Of a stretch of 64,000 nucleotides of DNA, positions 12,509 through 20,928 are shown one piece after another. A program made the position numbers and the translations under genes. Position 1 is the first letter of the stretch. Every line of letters starts with the position of its first letter. The notes below the pieces were generated by a model. It worked only from the letters and a program-made list of their open reading frames with translations, was not told where the DNA came from and searched no databases. The stretch is from an uncultured Eubacteriales bacterium (GTDB lineage Bacteria; Bacillota; Clostridia; Tissierellales; Peptoniphilaceae): contig CABTXP010000001.1 in assembly GCA_902488815.1 (NCBI GenBank), forward strand, positions 1 to 64,000, read 5' to 3'.

Positions 12509-12514
12509 ATTATA
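12509..12514 (-). promoter_or_regulatory. -10 element of the V-ATPase operon promoter
   Basis: Extended -10 TGTTATAAT on the minus strand, 36 bases before the first start codon. A clear -35 is not seen at standard spacing; TTAACA occurs at 19 bases. Confidence 0.55.
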
Positions 12515-12609
12515 ACACTAAAAATTTTATTTATGTTAATTAACAAAAAATAACGGAATTTTTTTAAAAACACCAATTTATTTACCATCCTGTGTTAAAC
12601 AAATAAAAA

Positions 12610-12628
12610 AAGGCACATAAAGCGCCTT
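12610..12628 (-). terminator. terminator after the UBA/DUF4342 gene
   Basis: Minus-strand stem AAGGCGC/GTGCCTT with a 5-base loop, followed by a T-rich run. It is 15 bases past the stop codon and separates this gene from the V-ATPase operon. Confidence 0.8.
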
Positions 12629-12643
12629 AATTTCTTATTCAAT

Positions 12644-13156
12644 TTATTTTTCTTCTTCGTCGTTGTCTATTACTTCTTGATTTTCATCTTCCGGTTTTTC
12701 TGATTCTTCTTTAGATTTTTTTGTGTTGATATATTCTTTTATATCTACAACTTTGCCGTCGTCCATAATAATTTTAAAATTTGCAGTTGTAATTACTATG
12801 CCTCCGATTGCAAAAAGAATTAGCAAAGGATTTAAAGCAATGGTAATGGCACTTGCAGTTAGCGGAATGTTAAGTATTACTTCTCCGCTCTTGTCTTCTA
12901 CTACAAGCTTGGACGCATTGCCCTTGTTCCAAATTTCTTTAATGGAGCTTACAATTTCATCTGCAAGGTTTTCAATTTTTTCGGTATTAAAGTTAAAGGC
13001 CTTTGCTCCCTTTCCTTCTTCCGCCTTACCCTTGCCTTCCAAATAACTTATTGCTCTATCAACATTGCCGTCGTTTTCAAGTAAAGCTTCTCTCACTTCT
13101 TCGTAACTCTTGCCTGTTGCGTTCATTACATAGTCAACTTTTTCAATATTAATCAT
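12644..13156 (-). CDS. UBA/TS-N domain protein with DUF4342
   Basis: A 170-residue protein in three parts. Residues 1-42 form a UBA-like domain as in EF-Ts (KVDYVMNATGKSYEEVREAL). After a charged linker, residues about 55-135 match the DUF4342 layout, including LVVEDKSGEVILNIPLTA and a hydrophobic hairpin near 100-125 that probably enters the membrane. A Glu/Asp/Lys-rich tail follows. ATG with AGGAGG upstream and its own promoter and terminator. Function unknown. The UBA part suggests protein-protein contact, perhaps near ribosomes or nascent chains. Confidence 0.8.
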   Translation of the reverse strand: MINIEKVDYVMNATGKSYEEVREALLENDGNVDRAISYLEGKGKAEEGKGAKAFNFNTEKIENLADEIVSSIKEIWNKGNASKLVVEDKSGEVILNIPLTASAITIALNPLLILFAIGGIVITTANFKIIMDDGKVVDIKEYINTKKSKEESEKPEDENQEVIDNDEEEK

Positions 13157-13183
13157 AATAACCTCCTTGTTGGTCTTAGTTAA

Positions 13184-13211
13184 ATTATACCCGATAGTAA
13201 AAGATGGTAAA
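13184..13211 (-). promoter_or_regulatory. sigma-A-type promoter of the UBA/DUF4342 gene
   Basis: Minus strand TTTACC, 16-base spacer, TATAAT, ending 27 bases before the start codon. Confidence 0.65.
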
Positions 13212-13254
13212 ACATATTGTAGAAAATTTTAGTAAAATCACCGTGAAATCTTTG

Positions 13255-14079
13255 CTATATTTTAGATTTGTTATTATATCTTGCCAATTCTCTTGCCCGG
13301 TCCATGCCTAATGACCTGTGAACCTCTTCTATTTCATCTAAATCAATTTCACAAATCCTTGCGTCTTCAAAACCCGACAATACTATCTTTGCATCTGCGT
13401 AAGGCCCCGCCACAATACTTTTGCCGTAGCAGCCTCTGTTTAAATCTTCATCGCACCCTTGGGTTGCTGAAACAATAAATCCGCCTAAGTCGTGAGCTCT
13501 CGTTCTTGTGAGTAAATGGTAGTGTGCTTCTCCTGTAAGCTTTCCAAAGGCCACAGGCATAAAAATTATTTTCGCTCCCATGTCCTTAATTGATTGGAAA
13601 AGTTCGGGAAACCTCAGGTCGTAACATACGGCAACCGATGCGGTTACACCTTTAATGTCAAAGACTCCTATACTCCGTCCATTTGAAAAATTATCACTTT
13701 CTCTGATATAGACGCCTTTTTTTGCCTCCATGTCCGCCAGGTATCTCTTGTCGTAGGTGAAAATTTCCTCGCCTTTGTCGTTAAAGACATAGCATCTGTT
13801 GTATCTCTTGACCCCGTCCAAGGTGGGGATTGTGCCTCCAACTACAAAGACTTTTTCTCTTTCTGCCAAAGCCTTGAGCTTCTTATATGTAAATCCCTTA
13901 TGTTCTTCTTCAAATTTTGTAAAATAATTTGTCCTGTAAGGGCAGGTCCAAAATTCGGGATAGATTAACACCTCTGCGCCTTGGCGAGCAAGTTCTTCCC
14001 CTTTTTCAATGCCTCTGTTGACATTATAATCTCTGTCTGCCGTGCCTGTAGTTTGAATTACTCCTACTTTTAATTTCAC
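13255..14079 (-). CDS. carbon-nitrogen hydrolase, nitrilase superfamily (amidase type)
   Basis: Cytosolic amidase-like enzyme of 274 residues. The catalytic triad is visible: Glu in YPEFWTCPY (near residue 42), Lys in YDKRYL (near 110) and Cys in VAVCYDLRFPEL (near 152). The C-YDLRFPE-L context resembles omega-amidase/Nit2 and YafV-type enzymes that hydrolyse alpha-keto acid amides, so damage-metabolite repair is a reasonable guess. GTG start that shares one base with the uppP stop codon, so the two are co-transcribed. The substrate cannot be fixed from sequence. Confidence 0.88.
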   Translation of the reverse strand: MKLKVGVIQTTGTADRDYNVNRGIEKGEELARQGAEVLIYPEFWTCPYRTNYFTKFEEEHKGFTYKKLKALAEREKVFVVGGTIPTLDGVKRYNRCYVFNDKGEEIFTYDKRYLADMEAKKGVYIRESDNFSNGRSIGVFDIKGVTASVAVCYDLRFPELFQSIKDMGAKIIFMPVAFGKLTGEAHYHLLTRTRAHDLGGFIVSATQGCDEDLNRGCYGKSIVAGPYADAKIVLSGFEDARICEIDLDEIEEVHRSLGMDRARELARYNNKSKI

Positions 14080-14954
14080 TAAATCACTCCCACAATCATT
14101 AAGATTATAAGGATTAGGCCTAAAAATATTCTGTAGTAACCGAAGTATACAAAGTTATGTTTTTTAATGTAGTTCATAAAGGTTCTAATTACAATTAAAG
14201 CTACTATAAAGGAAACAAGTCCTCCGATAAAGATCAAAATAAATTGAGCGAAGCTCAGTGCCGTTCCGATTTTAAAGAGTTTTAAAAGCGTTGCTCCAAG
14301 CATTGTAGGTATGGCAAGGAAAAACGAAAATTCCGCCGCCGCACTTCTTGAAAATCCCAAGAGCACAGCCCCTATAATTGTCGCCGCACTTCTACTTGTG
14401 CCGGGGATCATTGCAAGACATTGAAACACACCTACCAATAGACAGGTAAGAAGTTCCGCCTCTTCTATTGAATTATACTTCGTCTCTCTGTTGTACTTAG
14501 TTTCAATAAGTATGATGACAATCCCGTATAGTATTAAAGTTATGGCTACAACTTTTGTGGAAAAAAGATGTGCGTCTATATAGTCGTCAAACAAAAAGCC
14601 GAGTATTGCCGCAGGAATTACTCCCACAATAATTTTCACCCAAAGTCTTATTATTCTCTTGTCCGGGTTTTTAAGAGCAAGAGCCGCTCTCTCTTTAAAG
14701 GGCAAATTTTTTACAGGTCTGCCCAACTTCTTTGAAACCTTTCTGTATGAAAAAGGATTTAATTTGTTCCAGTATAAAAATACGACGGAAAGTATTGCCC
14801 CTAATTGAATGATTACATTAAAGGCATTTTCAAATCCCTTGTCTCCAAATGAAAGAAAATTATTTGCTATGATTAAGTGTCCTGTAGAAGAGATAGGTAA
14901 AAATTCCGTTATACCTTCTATGATTCCTAATATTATTGCTTTTATTACTGACAT
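14079..14954 (-). CDS. uppP: undecaprenyl-diphosphatase UppP/BacA
   Basis: Integral membrane enzyme of 291 residues that dephosphorylates undecaprenyl diphosphate so the lipid carrier for wall synthesis is reused. It also confers bacitracin tolerance. Both signature motifs are present: EGITEFLPISSTGHLI near residue 13 and PGTSRSAATIIG near 185, with about eight helices. An insertion of charged residues follows helix 2. ATG start with AGGAGG. It is first of a two-gene unit with the nitrilase-family gene. Confidence 0.96.
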   Translation of the reverse strand: MSVIKAIILGIIEGITEFLPISSTGHLIIANNFLSFGDKGFENAFNVIIQLGAILSVVFLYWNKLNPFSYRKVSKKLGRPVKNLPFKERAALALKNPDKRIIRLWVKIIVGVIPAAILGFLFDDYIDAHLFSTKVVAITLILYGIVIILIETKYNRETKYNSIEEAELLTCLLVGVFQCLAMIPGTSRSAATIIGAVLLGFSRSAAAEFSFFLAIPTMLGATLLKLFKIGTALSFAQFILIFIGGLVSFIVALIVIRTFMNYIKKHNFVYFGYYRIFLGLILIILMIVGVI

Positions 14955-15027
14955 CTTCGCCTCCTAAATGAATTATACCTTTAAAGGCCTTTATTTTAAA
15001 CTCTTAAAAATTTCGCCAATAAAAAAA

Positions 15028-15042
15028 AGGCACACAGTGCCT
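15028..15042 (-). terminator. terminator overlapping the dnaB stop codon
   Basis: Minus-strand stem AGGCAC/GTGCCT with a TGT loop and eight T after it. It begins within the dnaB stop codon and ends the yybS-gdpP-rplI-dnaB transcript. Confidence 0.8.
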
Positions 15043-16375
15043 AATTTTTTACTACTTTCATATTTACAAATTTTGTAAACTCCGGTTTGAATACAAGCTT
15101 CACAGTTCCTGTCGGACCGTTTCTGTGCTTTGCAATAATTACCTCTCCCACATTGGGCTCCTTGGTGTCGTCGTTGTAGTATTCATCTCTGTATAAAAAC
15201 ATAACGACGTCGGCGTCCTGCTCAATGGCTCCCGACTCACGAAGGTCGGAAAGGATAGGTCTGTGGTCCGCTCTCATTTCGGGAAGTCTTGAAAGCTGTG
15301 ACAGTGCTATGACTGGAACTTCAAGCTCCTTTGCAATGCCCTTTAACGCTCTTGAGATTGCGGAAATTTCCTGTTGTCTGTTTTCCGATCTCTTGCCCAT
15401 TTCCATAAGTTGCAAATAGTCTATTACGATTAAGTCCAAACCTTTTTCCATTTTAAGTCTTCTGCACTTGGCCTTTAGTTCCAAAGGCGTTATCCCTGAA
15501 GTGTCGTCTATTTCAAGATCCATTTGAGAAAGTACGGGAAGTATGTCCACTACCTTGCCCCACTCTTCCTTGTCCAAATCTCCGCTTATTATCTTTTGAA
15601 GATTGACATGAGTGCATGAGGAAATAATTCTCTGGGTCAGTTGGGCTCTACTCATTTCAAGAGAGAACATGGCAACCTTGGCTCCTGAATTTAAGGCCGC
15701 ATTTGTACAAATATTTACCATTAAAGCGGTCTTACCCATGGAAGGTCTTGCCGCAAGTAAAATAAGGTCCGACTTTTGAAGTCCCGACAATCTGTAGTCA
15801 AGGTCAATAAATCCTGTGGAAAGTCCTGTCAGCTTCTTCTTGTTCTTCGCTCTCTCCTGCATTTGCGAAAAACTTTCCAACAAAACTTCTTTTATGGGCA
15901 CAAGCCCTGTCCTGTTTGAGTCCTGAGTAATGTTAAAAATAACTTGCTCCGCCTTTTCAATAACTTGGGGCGGTTCGGCTTCACTGTCATATGCCGTGGC
16001 AACTATTTCTCCTCCCGCTTCAATTAACTTTCGCAAAATAGACTTTTCCTTCACTATCTTTGCGTAGTAAGGAGCGTTGCCTACAGCTCCCACACTTGAT
16101 GTAAGTGTGGAAAGATATGTATAGCCTCCAACTTTTTCAAAAGTTTTAAGCTTCTTAAGTTCGTCGCCTACCGTTATTGTGTCCACAGGTTGATTTAAAT
16201 TGTAAAGATTTAAAATTCCGATATATATGTCCGAGTGGGCGCCGGAATAAAAATCTCCCGGGTTTAAAATTTCCACTGCAGATGTAATGGCATCCTTTGA
16301 CAAGAGCATTGCACCTAAGAGGGAGACTTCAGCCTCCTCGTCGTGAGGCGGAATTCTTAAATTTACATCTTCCAT
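15041..16375 (-). CDS. dnaB: replicative DNA helicase DnaB
   Basis: Hexameric 5'-3' helicase of the replication fork (called DnaC in Bacillus), 444 residues. The N-terminal all-helical domain covers about 1-100, then a linker and a RecA-like C-terminal domain with Walker A ARPSMGKTAL near 210 and Walker B LDLIVIDYLQLM near 315. The arginine-finger region (IALSQLSR...) is intact. The start ATG overlaps the rplI stop. Gene order rplI-dnaB is standard in Firmicutes. Confidence 0.98.
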   Translation of the reverse strand: MEDVNLRIPPHDEEAEVSLLGAMLLSKDAITSAVEILNPGDFYSGAHSDIYIGILNLYNLNQPVDTITVGDELKKLKTFEKVGGYTYLSTLTSSVGAVGNAPYYAKIVKEKSILRKLIEAGGEIVATAYDSEAEPPQVIEKAEQVIFNITQDSNRTGLVPIKEVLLESFSQMQERAKNKKKLTGLSTGFIDLDYRLSGLQKSDLILLAARPSMGKTALMVNICTNAALNSGAKVAMFSLEMSRAQLTQRIISSCTHVNLQKIISGDLDKEEWGKVVDILPVLSQMDLEIDDTSGITPLELKAKCRRLKMEKGLDLIVIDYLQLMEMGKRSENRQQEISAISRALKGIAKELEVPVIALSQLSRLPEMRADHRPILSDLRESGAIEQDADVVMFLYRDEYYNDDTKEPNVGEVIIAKHRNGPTGTVKLVFKPEFTKFVNMKVVKN

Positions 16376-16821
16376 TACTTCACCTTAACTTCTACTTTAA
16401 GTTCCGCCACAACTCCTTGATATAGTTTAAAGGGAACCTTGTACTCTCCTTCAGTCTTGATATTTTCTTTTAAGTCTATTTTTCTCTTGTCCACGTCAAT
16501 GGAATATTCTTCTGCCAATCTCTTGGCAATGTCGAGGGAAGTTATTGCGCCGAAAAGTCTGCCCTTGTCGCCGCCCTTGGCATATAAGTGAAGAGTCTTT
16601 CCTTCCAAAACTTTTTTAAGCTCTTCCGCTTCTTTAATATTTTGCGCTTCAGTCTCTCTTTGAATTCTCTTTTCTTCTTCCCAGTTCTTTAAATTTTCTT
16701 CAGTAGCTTCCAAAGCAGCCTTGCGGGGGAATAAAAAGTTTCTCGCATAGCCGTCCTTTGCATCTACAAGTTCTCCCGCCTTGCCAAGGCCCTTTATATC
16801 CTTTAAAAGTATAACTTTCAT
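16375..16821 (-). CDS. rplI: 50S ribosomal protein L9
   Basis: Large-subunit protein of 148 residues near the base of the L1 stalk. The N-terminal L9 signature ([20 protein letters not shown] then [13 protein letters not shown]) and the long connecting helix are clear. The C-terminal domain follows. It overlaps both gdpP (4 bases) and dnaB (1 base), consistent with one transcript. Confidence 0.98.
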   Translation of the reverse strand: MKVILLKDIKGLGKAGELVDAKDGYARNFLFPRKAALEATEENLKNWEEEKRIQRETEAQNIKEAEELKKVLEGKTLHLYAKGGDKGRLFGAITSLDIAKRLAEEYSIDVDKRKIDLKENIKTEGEYKVPFKLYQGVVAELKVEVKVK

Positions 16822-18803
16822 TTCTCGATCTTCCTTTCTTCCATATATTCATCAATAGCTTTTTTAAGCTTTGTCATCGCTTCTTCCATTGAACACATAA
16901 CTTGTGCTCCCGCCATGTTAAAGTGACCGCCGCCACCTATTTTTTCCAAAATAAGTTGCACGGAAACATCTCCTCTGGACCTGCCGGATATGTGCATCTT
17001 GTCCCCTGTCTTTGCAATTACAAAGGATGCCGTTACACCGTTTATGTCAAGAAGTTCATCCGCCGCCTGTGCTGCAACTAAAATCGAATTTTTGGCGTTG
17101 TCGTCAAAGTAGGAGATGGCAATTTCATCCGCATAAATTTCCGCCACGTTTACAACTTCAGCTCTCATTCTGATAGTGTCGTAGTCGTCTTGGAAGAGAG
17201 CCTTCACCCTTTGCATGTCTGCGCCTGAACGTCTTAAAATAGACGCCGCTTCAAAAGTTCTCACACCTGTTTGGAAGGTAAAGTTCTTGGTATCAACAAC
17301 AATACCGCTCATTAAAGCGTCCGCTTCAAAGTGAGTAAGGTTTAACTCATCTCCCATATAGGCAAGCATTTCCGTCACAAGTTCGGCAGTTGAGCTGGCA
17401 TATGGTTCCACATAGGTAAGAACCGGATCCGATACAAACTCCGAGCCTCTTCTGTGGTGGTCTATAATCACAATTCCATGTTCCTTTAAAAGTTCCGGAG
17501 CTTCGGCAAAAGACGGCTTGTGATTGTCCACCATAATAACAAGTGAACTCTTTGTAATATTTTCCATTGCCTCCTCACCTGTCACCACTTGGGCAAACAT
17601 TTGAGGTTCTTCCTCTTTCATTCTCTCGATTATATTGTCAATTGAAGGGTTTGAACTGTTAAGTACAATGTAGCCCTTTCTGTTTCTGTTAAGGACGGCA
17701 CGAAGCACACCTATACCTGCGCCGATGGCATCCATGTCCGCATTTCTGTGGCCCATAATATAAACGTCGGAAGATTGGTCTATCAATTGACGTAGAGCCG
17801 TACCTATAACTCTGGACTTAACCTTGTTACGTTTTTCAACAGCCTTGCTCTTGCCACCGAAAAATTCAAAGCCGTCTCCCGCTTTAACTACAGCTTGGTC
17901 TCCCCCTCTTGCAAGGGCAACGTCAATTGCCGTATCGGCTTCTTCGTGAGCCTGTTTAAAGTCACGACCTTTGTCCGAAACTCCGATGGAAAGTGTAATG
18001 GGAATGGTATTTCCCTCTGCAAGTTCCTTTAAGTCGTCTAAAATATCAAACTTCTTAGCCTTAATTTGTTCTGCCGATGCATTGTCTGTAATGACAAAAA
18101 ATTCATCCTGGTCAATTTTTTTAATAAAAGCATTGTATTCTGAAAAATAAATTCTGATTGCTGAATCGATTTCCGCTGAAAGCATAGGCCTTTTAGATTC
18201 TTCCGCAGAGTCAATGGCATCTTGGTAGTTGTCAACTTGAATTTTAATAATAATAGGCGTGGAATCCTTTAAAGTCTTTCTAAGTCTTACAAGGTCTTCT
18301 TCCAAAATAAAGTAGTACAGAAGAAGAGATCTGTTTTCAGTAGAGTTCTTTGCACTGCCGGGATAGACTTTGTAGTGTTTTTCTTTAACAATTACATCTA
18401 CAGGTCTTCCCTTTTTAATTTCCGACTTCTTCTCTTCATTTAAAACAGTCACATAGTCTGTAATGGGTGTCTTTAAACTCACATCTTCCCCGATGATTTT
18501 TGAAAAGTGAGTGTTGTGCCAAACTATATCTCCCTTTTCGTCAGTAACTACCAAGGGAAAGGGCATGTTAAATACAGCCTTTTTGGCAATGGAGTCCGAC
18601 TCTTTAATTAAAAAGTCTCCATAGTCGTTAAGCTTTTTGGAATTAACTCTTAGCAAGTTAATTGTATAAACCCCTGCCACCACAACGACTATCAGGGCAA
18701 TAAGTCCTGCGATAGGTTTTATAATAATGGCGATAACACAAGCAATAAGAGCCGCCGCCAATATGGGTATAAAATCTTTAATATCTAAGTTATCAAAATT
18801 CAC
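16818..18803 (-). CDS. gdpP: cyclic-di-AMP phosphodiesterase GdpP
   Basis: Membrane-bound DHH/DHHA1 phosphodiesterase that degrades c-di-AMP, 661 residues. In order: two N-terminal helices (about 12-50), a PAS-like domain (about 70-160), a degenerate GGDEF domain (about 170-300), and the DHH catalytic domain starting at [14 protein letters not shown] near 352, with DNHKPSFA and IDHHRRGS. The DHHA1 domain ends in [12 protein letters not shown]. Metal ligands look complete, so the enzyme should be active. It partners YybS-like protein upstream and L9 downstream, the standard order. Confidence 0.97.
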   Translation of the reverse strand: MNFDNLDIKDFIPILAAALIACVIAIIIKPIAGLIALIVVVVAGVYTINLLRVNSKKLNDYGDFLIKESDSIAKKAVFNMPFPLVVTDEKGDIVWHNTHFSKIIGEDVSLKTPITDYVTVLNEEKKSEIKKGRPVDVIVKEKHYKVYPGSAKNSTENRSLLLYYFILEEDLVRLRKTLKDSTPIIIKIQVDNYQDAIDSAEESKRPMLSAEIDSAIRIYFSEYNAFIKKIDQDEFFVITDNASAEQIKAKKFDILDDLKELAEGNTIPITLSIGVSDKGRDFKQAHEEADTAIDVALARGGDQAVVKAGDGFEFFGGKSKAVEKRNKVKSRVIGTALRQLIDQSSDVYIMGHRNADMDAIGAGIGVLRAVLNRNRKGYIVLNSSNPSIDNIIERMKEEEPQMFAQVVTGEEAMENITKSSLVIMVDNHKPSFAEAPELLKEHGIVIIDHHRRGSEFVSDPVLTYVEPYASSTAELVTEMLAYMGDELNLTHFEADALMSGIVVDTKNFTFQTGVRTFEAASILRRSGADMQRVKALFQDDYDTIRMRAEVVNVAEIYADEIAISYFDDNAKNSILVAAQAADELLDINGVTASFVIAKTGDKMHISGRSRGDVSVQLILEKIGGGGHFNMAGAQVMCSMEEAMTKLKKAIDEYMEERKIEK

Positions 18804-19726
18804 TAAATCACCTCATCGGGAAGTTTTCTAAAGTTCAAAATCGAATCCAAAATTCCCAAAAATCCTAATATTGCCTGCATATAGGTAATGTATATGCTGA
18901 ACATAAATACCAGTATTAATATAAAGCGAGACACTCTCTTTGACTTTAAATAAAAGTATATAAGAGACAATCCTTCCGCCATAAAAAAGAAACTGAATAT
19001 TAAAGAAATATTTAGTATATAAGACTCATATCCTTCAAATAGGGAGGAAAATCCTAAATTAAGTGTCATTATAATTAGCGCCGCAAATCCCAAAGCCTTA
19101 GGCAGTTTAAAGTAATAGAAGGGATTGGGTTTTTTAATTACTATTCCGTTAAAAAGAAGCTTGTTCCCCGTAATTGAAAGTGTGAAGTAACTCGTCACAA
19201 TAGATCCGATTAAAAGCATGGCAGGAAAAGTATTGACCACTTGATTAAATAAATTAGTCAAGTTGTGAGTCATTTCCGCGTTCATTTCCACGTTGCCGTT
19301 TTTTAAAAAAGTTTCCACCATTTGTATAAAGTCTTGAAGGGCCTTGCCGCTTTCTAAATACTCGGGAGTAATGCCCATGGTGTAGAGCACGGTGCCCAAG
19401 GACACAAACATTGCAACGGCACCTACAAGTACGGTGTACTTTGCAGGCCTCTTGGTAGTTATCATGTAGTGCATTAAAAGTATCATGGGCAAAAATATTG
19501 TAAAGACTGAAAGGCCGACAGATGTGCCGAAGGTCACAGCCAATACTGCCGCCACTATTATAAATACCAAGCCGGCTTTAAAAATACTGTCCTTTATCCC
19601 CAAGTATAAAAAGTTTTGGGGAAAATATATATAAATTATCGGAAAAAACATTCCGAATGTTGCAAGTAAAATTGATTTAACTATTGTTAAGAGGATTTCT
19701 TTCCCGTCGATTTTACGTGTTTCCAA
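18803..19726 (-). CDS. YybS family membrane protein (DUF2232)
   Basis: Integral membrane protein of 307 residues with about eight hydrophobic helices, matching DUF2232/YybS proteins that precede gdpP in many Firmicutes. TTG start at 19726 behind GAGGTGATGTT. Its stop overlaps the gdpP start by one base. Function unproven. The polytopic fold resembles ECF-S-like components, which is only suggestive. Confidence 0.85.
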   Translation of the reverse strand: METRKIDGKEILLTIVKSILLATFGMFFPIIYIYFPQNFLYLGIKDSIFKAGLVFIIVAAVLAVTFGTSVGLSVFTIFLPMILLMHYMITTKRPAKYTVLVGAVAMFVSLGTVLYTMGITPEYLESGKALQDFIQMVETFLKNGNVEMNAEMTHNLTNLFNQVVNTFPAMLLIGSIVTSYFTLSITGNKLLFNGIVIKKPNPFYYFKLPKALGFAALIIMTLNLGFSSLFEGYESYILNISLIFSFFFMAEGLSLIYFYLKSKRVSRFILILVFMFSIYITYMQAILGFLGILDSILNFRKLPDEVI

Positions 19727-19777
19727 AACATCACCTCATTCCATAGTTTATCACACATAAGTTCTATATAAAACAAA

Positions 19778-19799
19778 AAAGACGAGTTGCCTCGTCTTT
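19778..19799 (-). terminator. terminator after rpsR
   Basis: Minus-strand stem AAAGACGAG/CTCGTCTTT with loop GCAA, then a T run. It ends the rpsF-ssb-rpsR operon. Confidence 0.88.
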
Positions 19800-19808
19800 A
19801 ATCTCATC

Positions 19809-20033
19809 TTAGTCAGCGCTATATGGTAAAAGCGCAATTTGTCTTGCTCTTTTAACTTGAGCTTGAACTTGTCTTTGGTGCTTTGCACATGTACCTGTGA
19901 TTCTTCTTGGAAGAATTTTACCACGGTCTGAAACAAATCTCTTTAATGTTTGTACGTCCTTGTAATCTAATTCTTTTTCTTTATCTTGACAGAAAGCACA
20001 AACTTTTCTTCTTGATCTAAATCTTCTTTGCAT
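19809..20033 (-). CDS. rpsR: 30S ribosomal protein S18
   Basis: Small-subunit protein of 74 residues that binds next to S6 on the 16S rRNA platform. It shows the S18 signature ([22 protein letters not shown] in part, then [13 protein letters not shown]). The two N-terminal cysteines of the CxxC type are kept. AAGGAA precedes the ATG. Last gene of the rpsF-ssb-rpsR operon. Confidence 0.98.
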   Translation of the reverse strand: MQRRFRSRRKVCAFCQDKEKELDYKDVQTLKRFVSDRGKILPRRITGTCAKHQRQVQAQVKRARQIALLPYSAD

Positions 20034-20056
20034 TATTTATTCCTTTCTAAATTAAA

Positions 20057-20527
20057 TCAGAATGGAATCTCTTCGTCGTCAACGGGATAGAATCCGCTCA
20101 TGTCGTCGTCACCGAAGCTTCCGCCTTGATCATATGCGGAGTTTGTAGGTCTTTCACTTCTTTGTTCTTGAGGTCTTTGGCCGCTGTTTTGGCCGCCGCC
20201 TGTAAAGAAAAAGTTGTTTACAACTACGTCTGTAGTGTAAATTTTACGACCTTCGTTATTTGTATAAGAACCTGTTTGGATTCTTCCTTCTATTAATATC
20301 GGTGAACCTTTTTTAAAATAATTTGCTATGGTTTCAGCTGTTCTATCCCAAGCCACGCAACTTATAAAGTCTGCTGTGGGTTGATTTTTAGATTCCGCTT
20401 CTTGTCTCTTTTCCTTACTCATTCTGCGATCTACAGCAACTGTAATTCTCACATATGCCTTGTTGGTATTTGTGTATCTGAGTTCAGGATCTCTAACTAA
20501 TCTTCCATATAAGGCTACATTGTTCAT
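20057..20527 (-). CDS. ssb: single-stranded DNA-binding protein
   Basis: Homotetrameric SSB of 156 residues. The OB fold covers about 1-110 (start MNNVALYGRLVRDPELRYT). It is followed by a short disordered linker rich in Gly, Gln and Arg and an acidic tip ending DDEEIPF, which binds partner proteins. AAGGAG lies before the ATG. Sandwiched between S6 and S18, the usual arrangement. Confidence 0.98.
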   Translation of the reverse strand: MNNVALYGRLVRDPELRYTNTNKAYVRITVAVDRRMSKEKRQEAESKNQPTADFISCVAWDRTAETIANYFKKGSPILIEGRIQTGSYTNNEGRKIYTTDVVVNNFFFTGGGQNSGQRPQEQRSERPTNSAYDQGGSFGDDDMSGFYPVDDEEIPF

Positions 20528-20537
20528 TTTTGACTCC

Positions 20538-20822
20538 TTATTTGTCTAAATTTACAATCATATGTCTCATAACAGGATCCAATATCTTTGCAACTCTGTC
20601 AAATTCTTTAACCGTTTCAGGGTTTGCTTCAAATTCAACAACAGTGTAGTAAGCTTCGTTTAAATATTCAATTTCGTAAGCTAATCTCTTTAGACCCCAT
20701 TCGTCGATTTTTGTAACTTTACCTTCTTGTTCAAGAATAGCTTTAAGCCTGTCAAAAGCGGCAGTTCTCTTTTCTTCTTCAACATTTGGATAAAACATTA
20801 ATACAACTTCATAGTGTTTCAT
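20538..20822 (-). CDS. rpsF: 30S ribosomal protein S6
   Basis: Small-subunit protein of 94 residues that forms a complex with S18. It starts MKHYEVVLMFYPNVEEEK and has the S6 ferredoxin-like pattern with WGLKRLAYEIEYL in the middle. AGGAGGTGAAAAG precedes the ATG. First gene of the operon behind a consensus promoter. Confidence 0.98.
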   Translation of the reverse strand: MKHYEVVLMFYPNVEEEKRTAAFDRLKAILEQEGKVTKIDEWGLKRLAYEIEYLNEAYYTVVEFEANPETVKEFDRVAKILDPVMRHMIVNLDK

Positions 20823-20846
20823 CTTTTCACCTCCTCCGGACTAATG

Positions 20847-20858
20847 GCACTTGCGTGC
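20847..20858 (-). promoter_or_regulatory. small hairpin in the rpsF leader
   Basis: Minus-strand GCAC-GCAA-GTGC hairpin between the promoter and the rpsF ribosome binding site, followed by GTCCGG. It could be part of an S6:S18 autoregulatory leader, known in many bacteria. I cannot confirm the full motif. Confidence 0.35.
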
Positions 20859-20873
20859 AGGATTAACGAATAT

Positions 20874-20902
20874 ATTTTAGTGGAGAATCTGAATTTTGTC
20901 AA
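20874..20902 (-). promoter_or_regulatory. consensus sigma-A promoter of rpsF-ssb-rpsR
   Basis: Minus strand TTGACA, 17-base spacer, TAAAAT, about 50 bases upstream of rpsF. The best match to the vegetative consensus in the window. Confidence 0.9.
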
Positions 20903-20908
20903 GAAAAA

Positions 20909-20928
20909 AAAGACGGTCTCCCGTCTTT
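20909..20928 (-). terminator. terminator after the threonine dehydratase gene
   Basis: Minus-strand stem AAAGACGG/CCGTCTTT with loop GAGA and a long T run. It lies just 5 bases from the -35 of the rpsF promoter. Confidence 0.88.
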
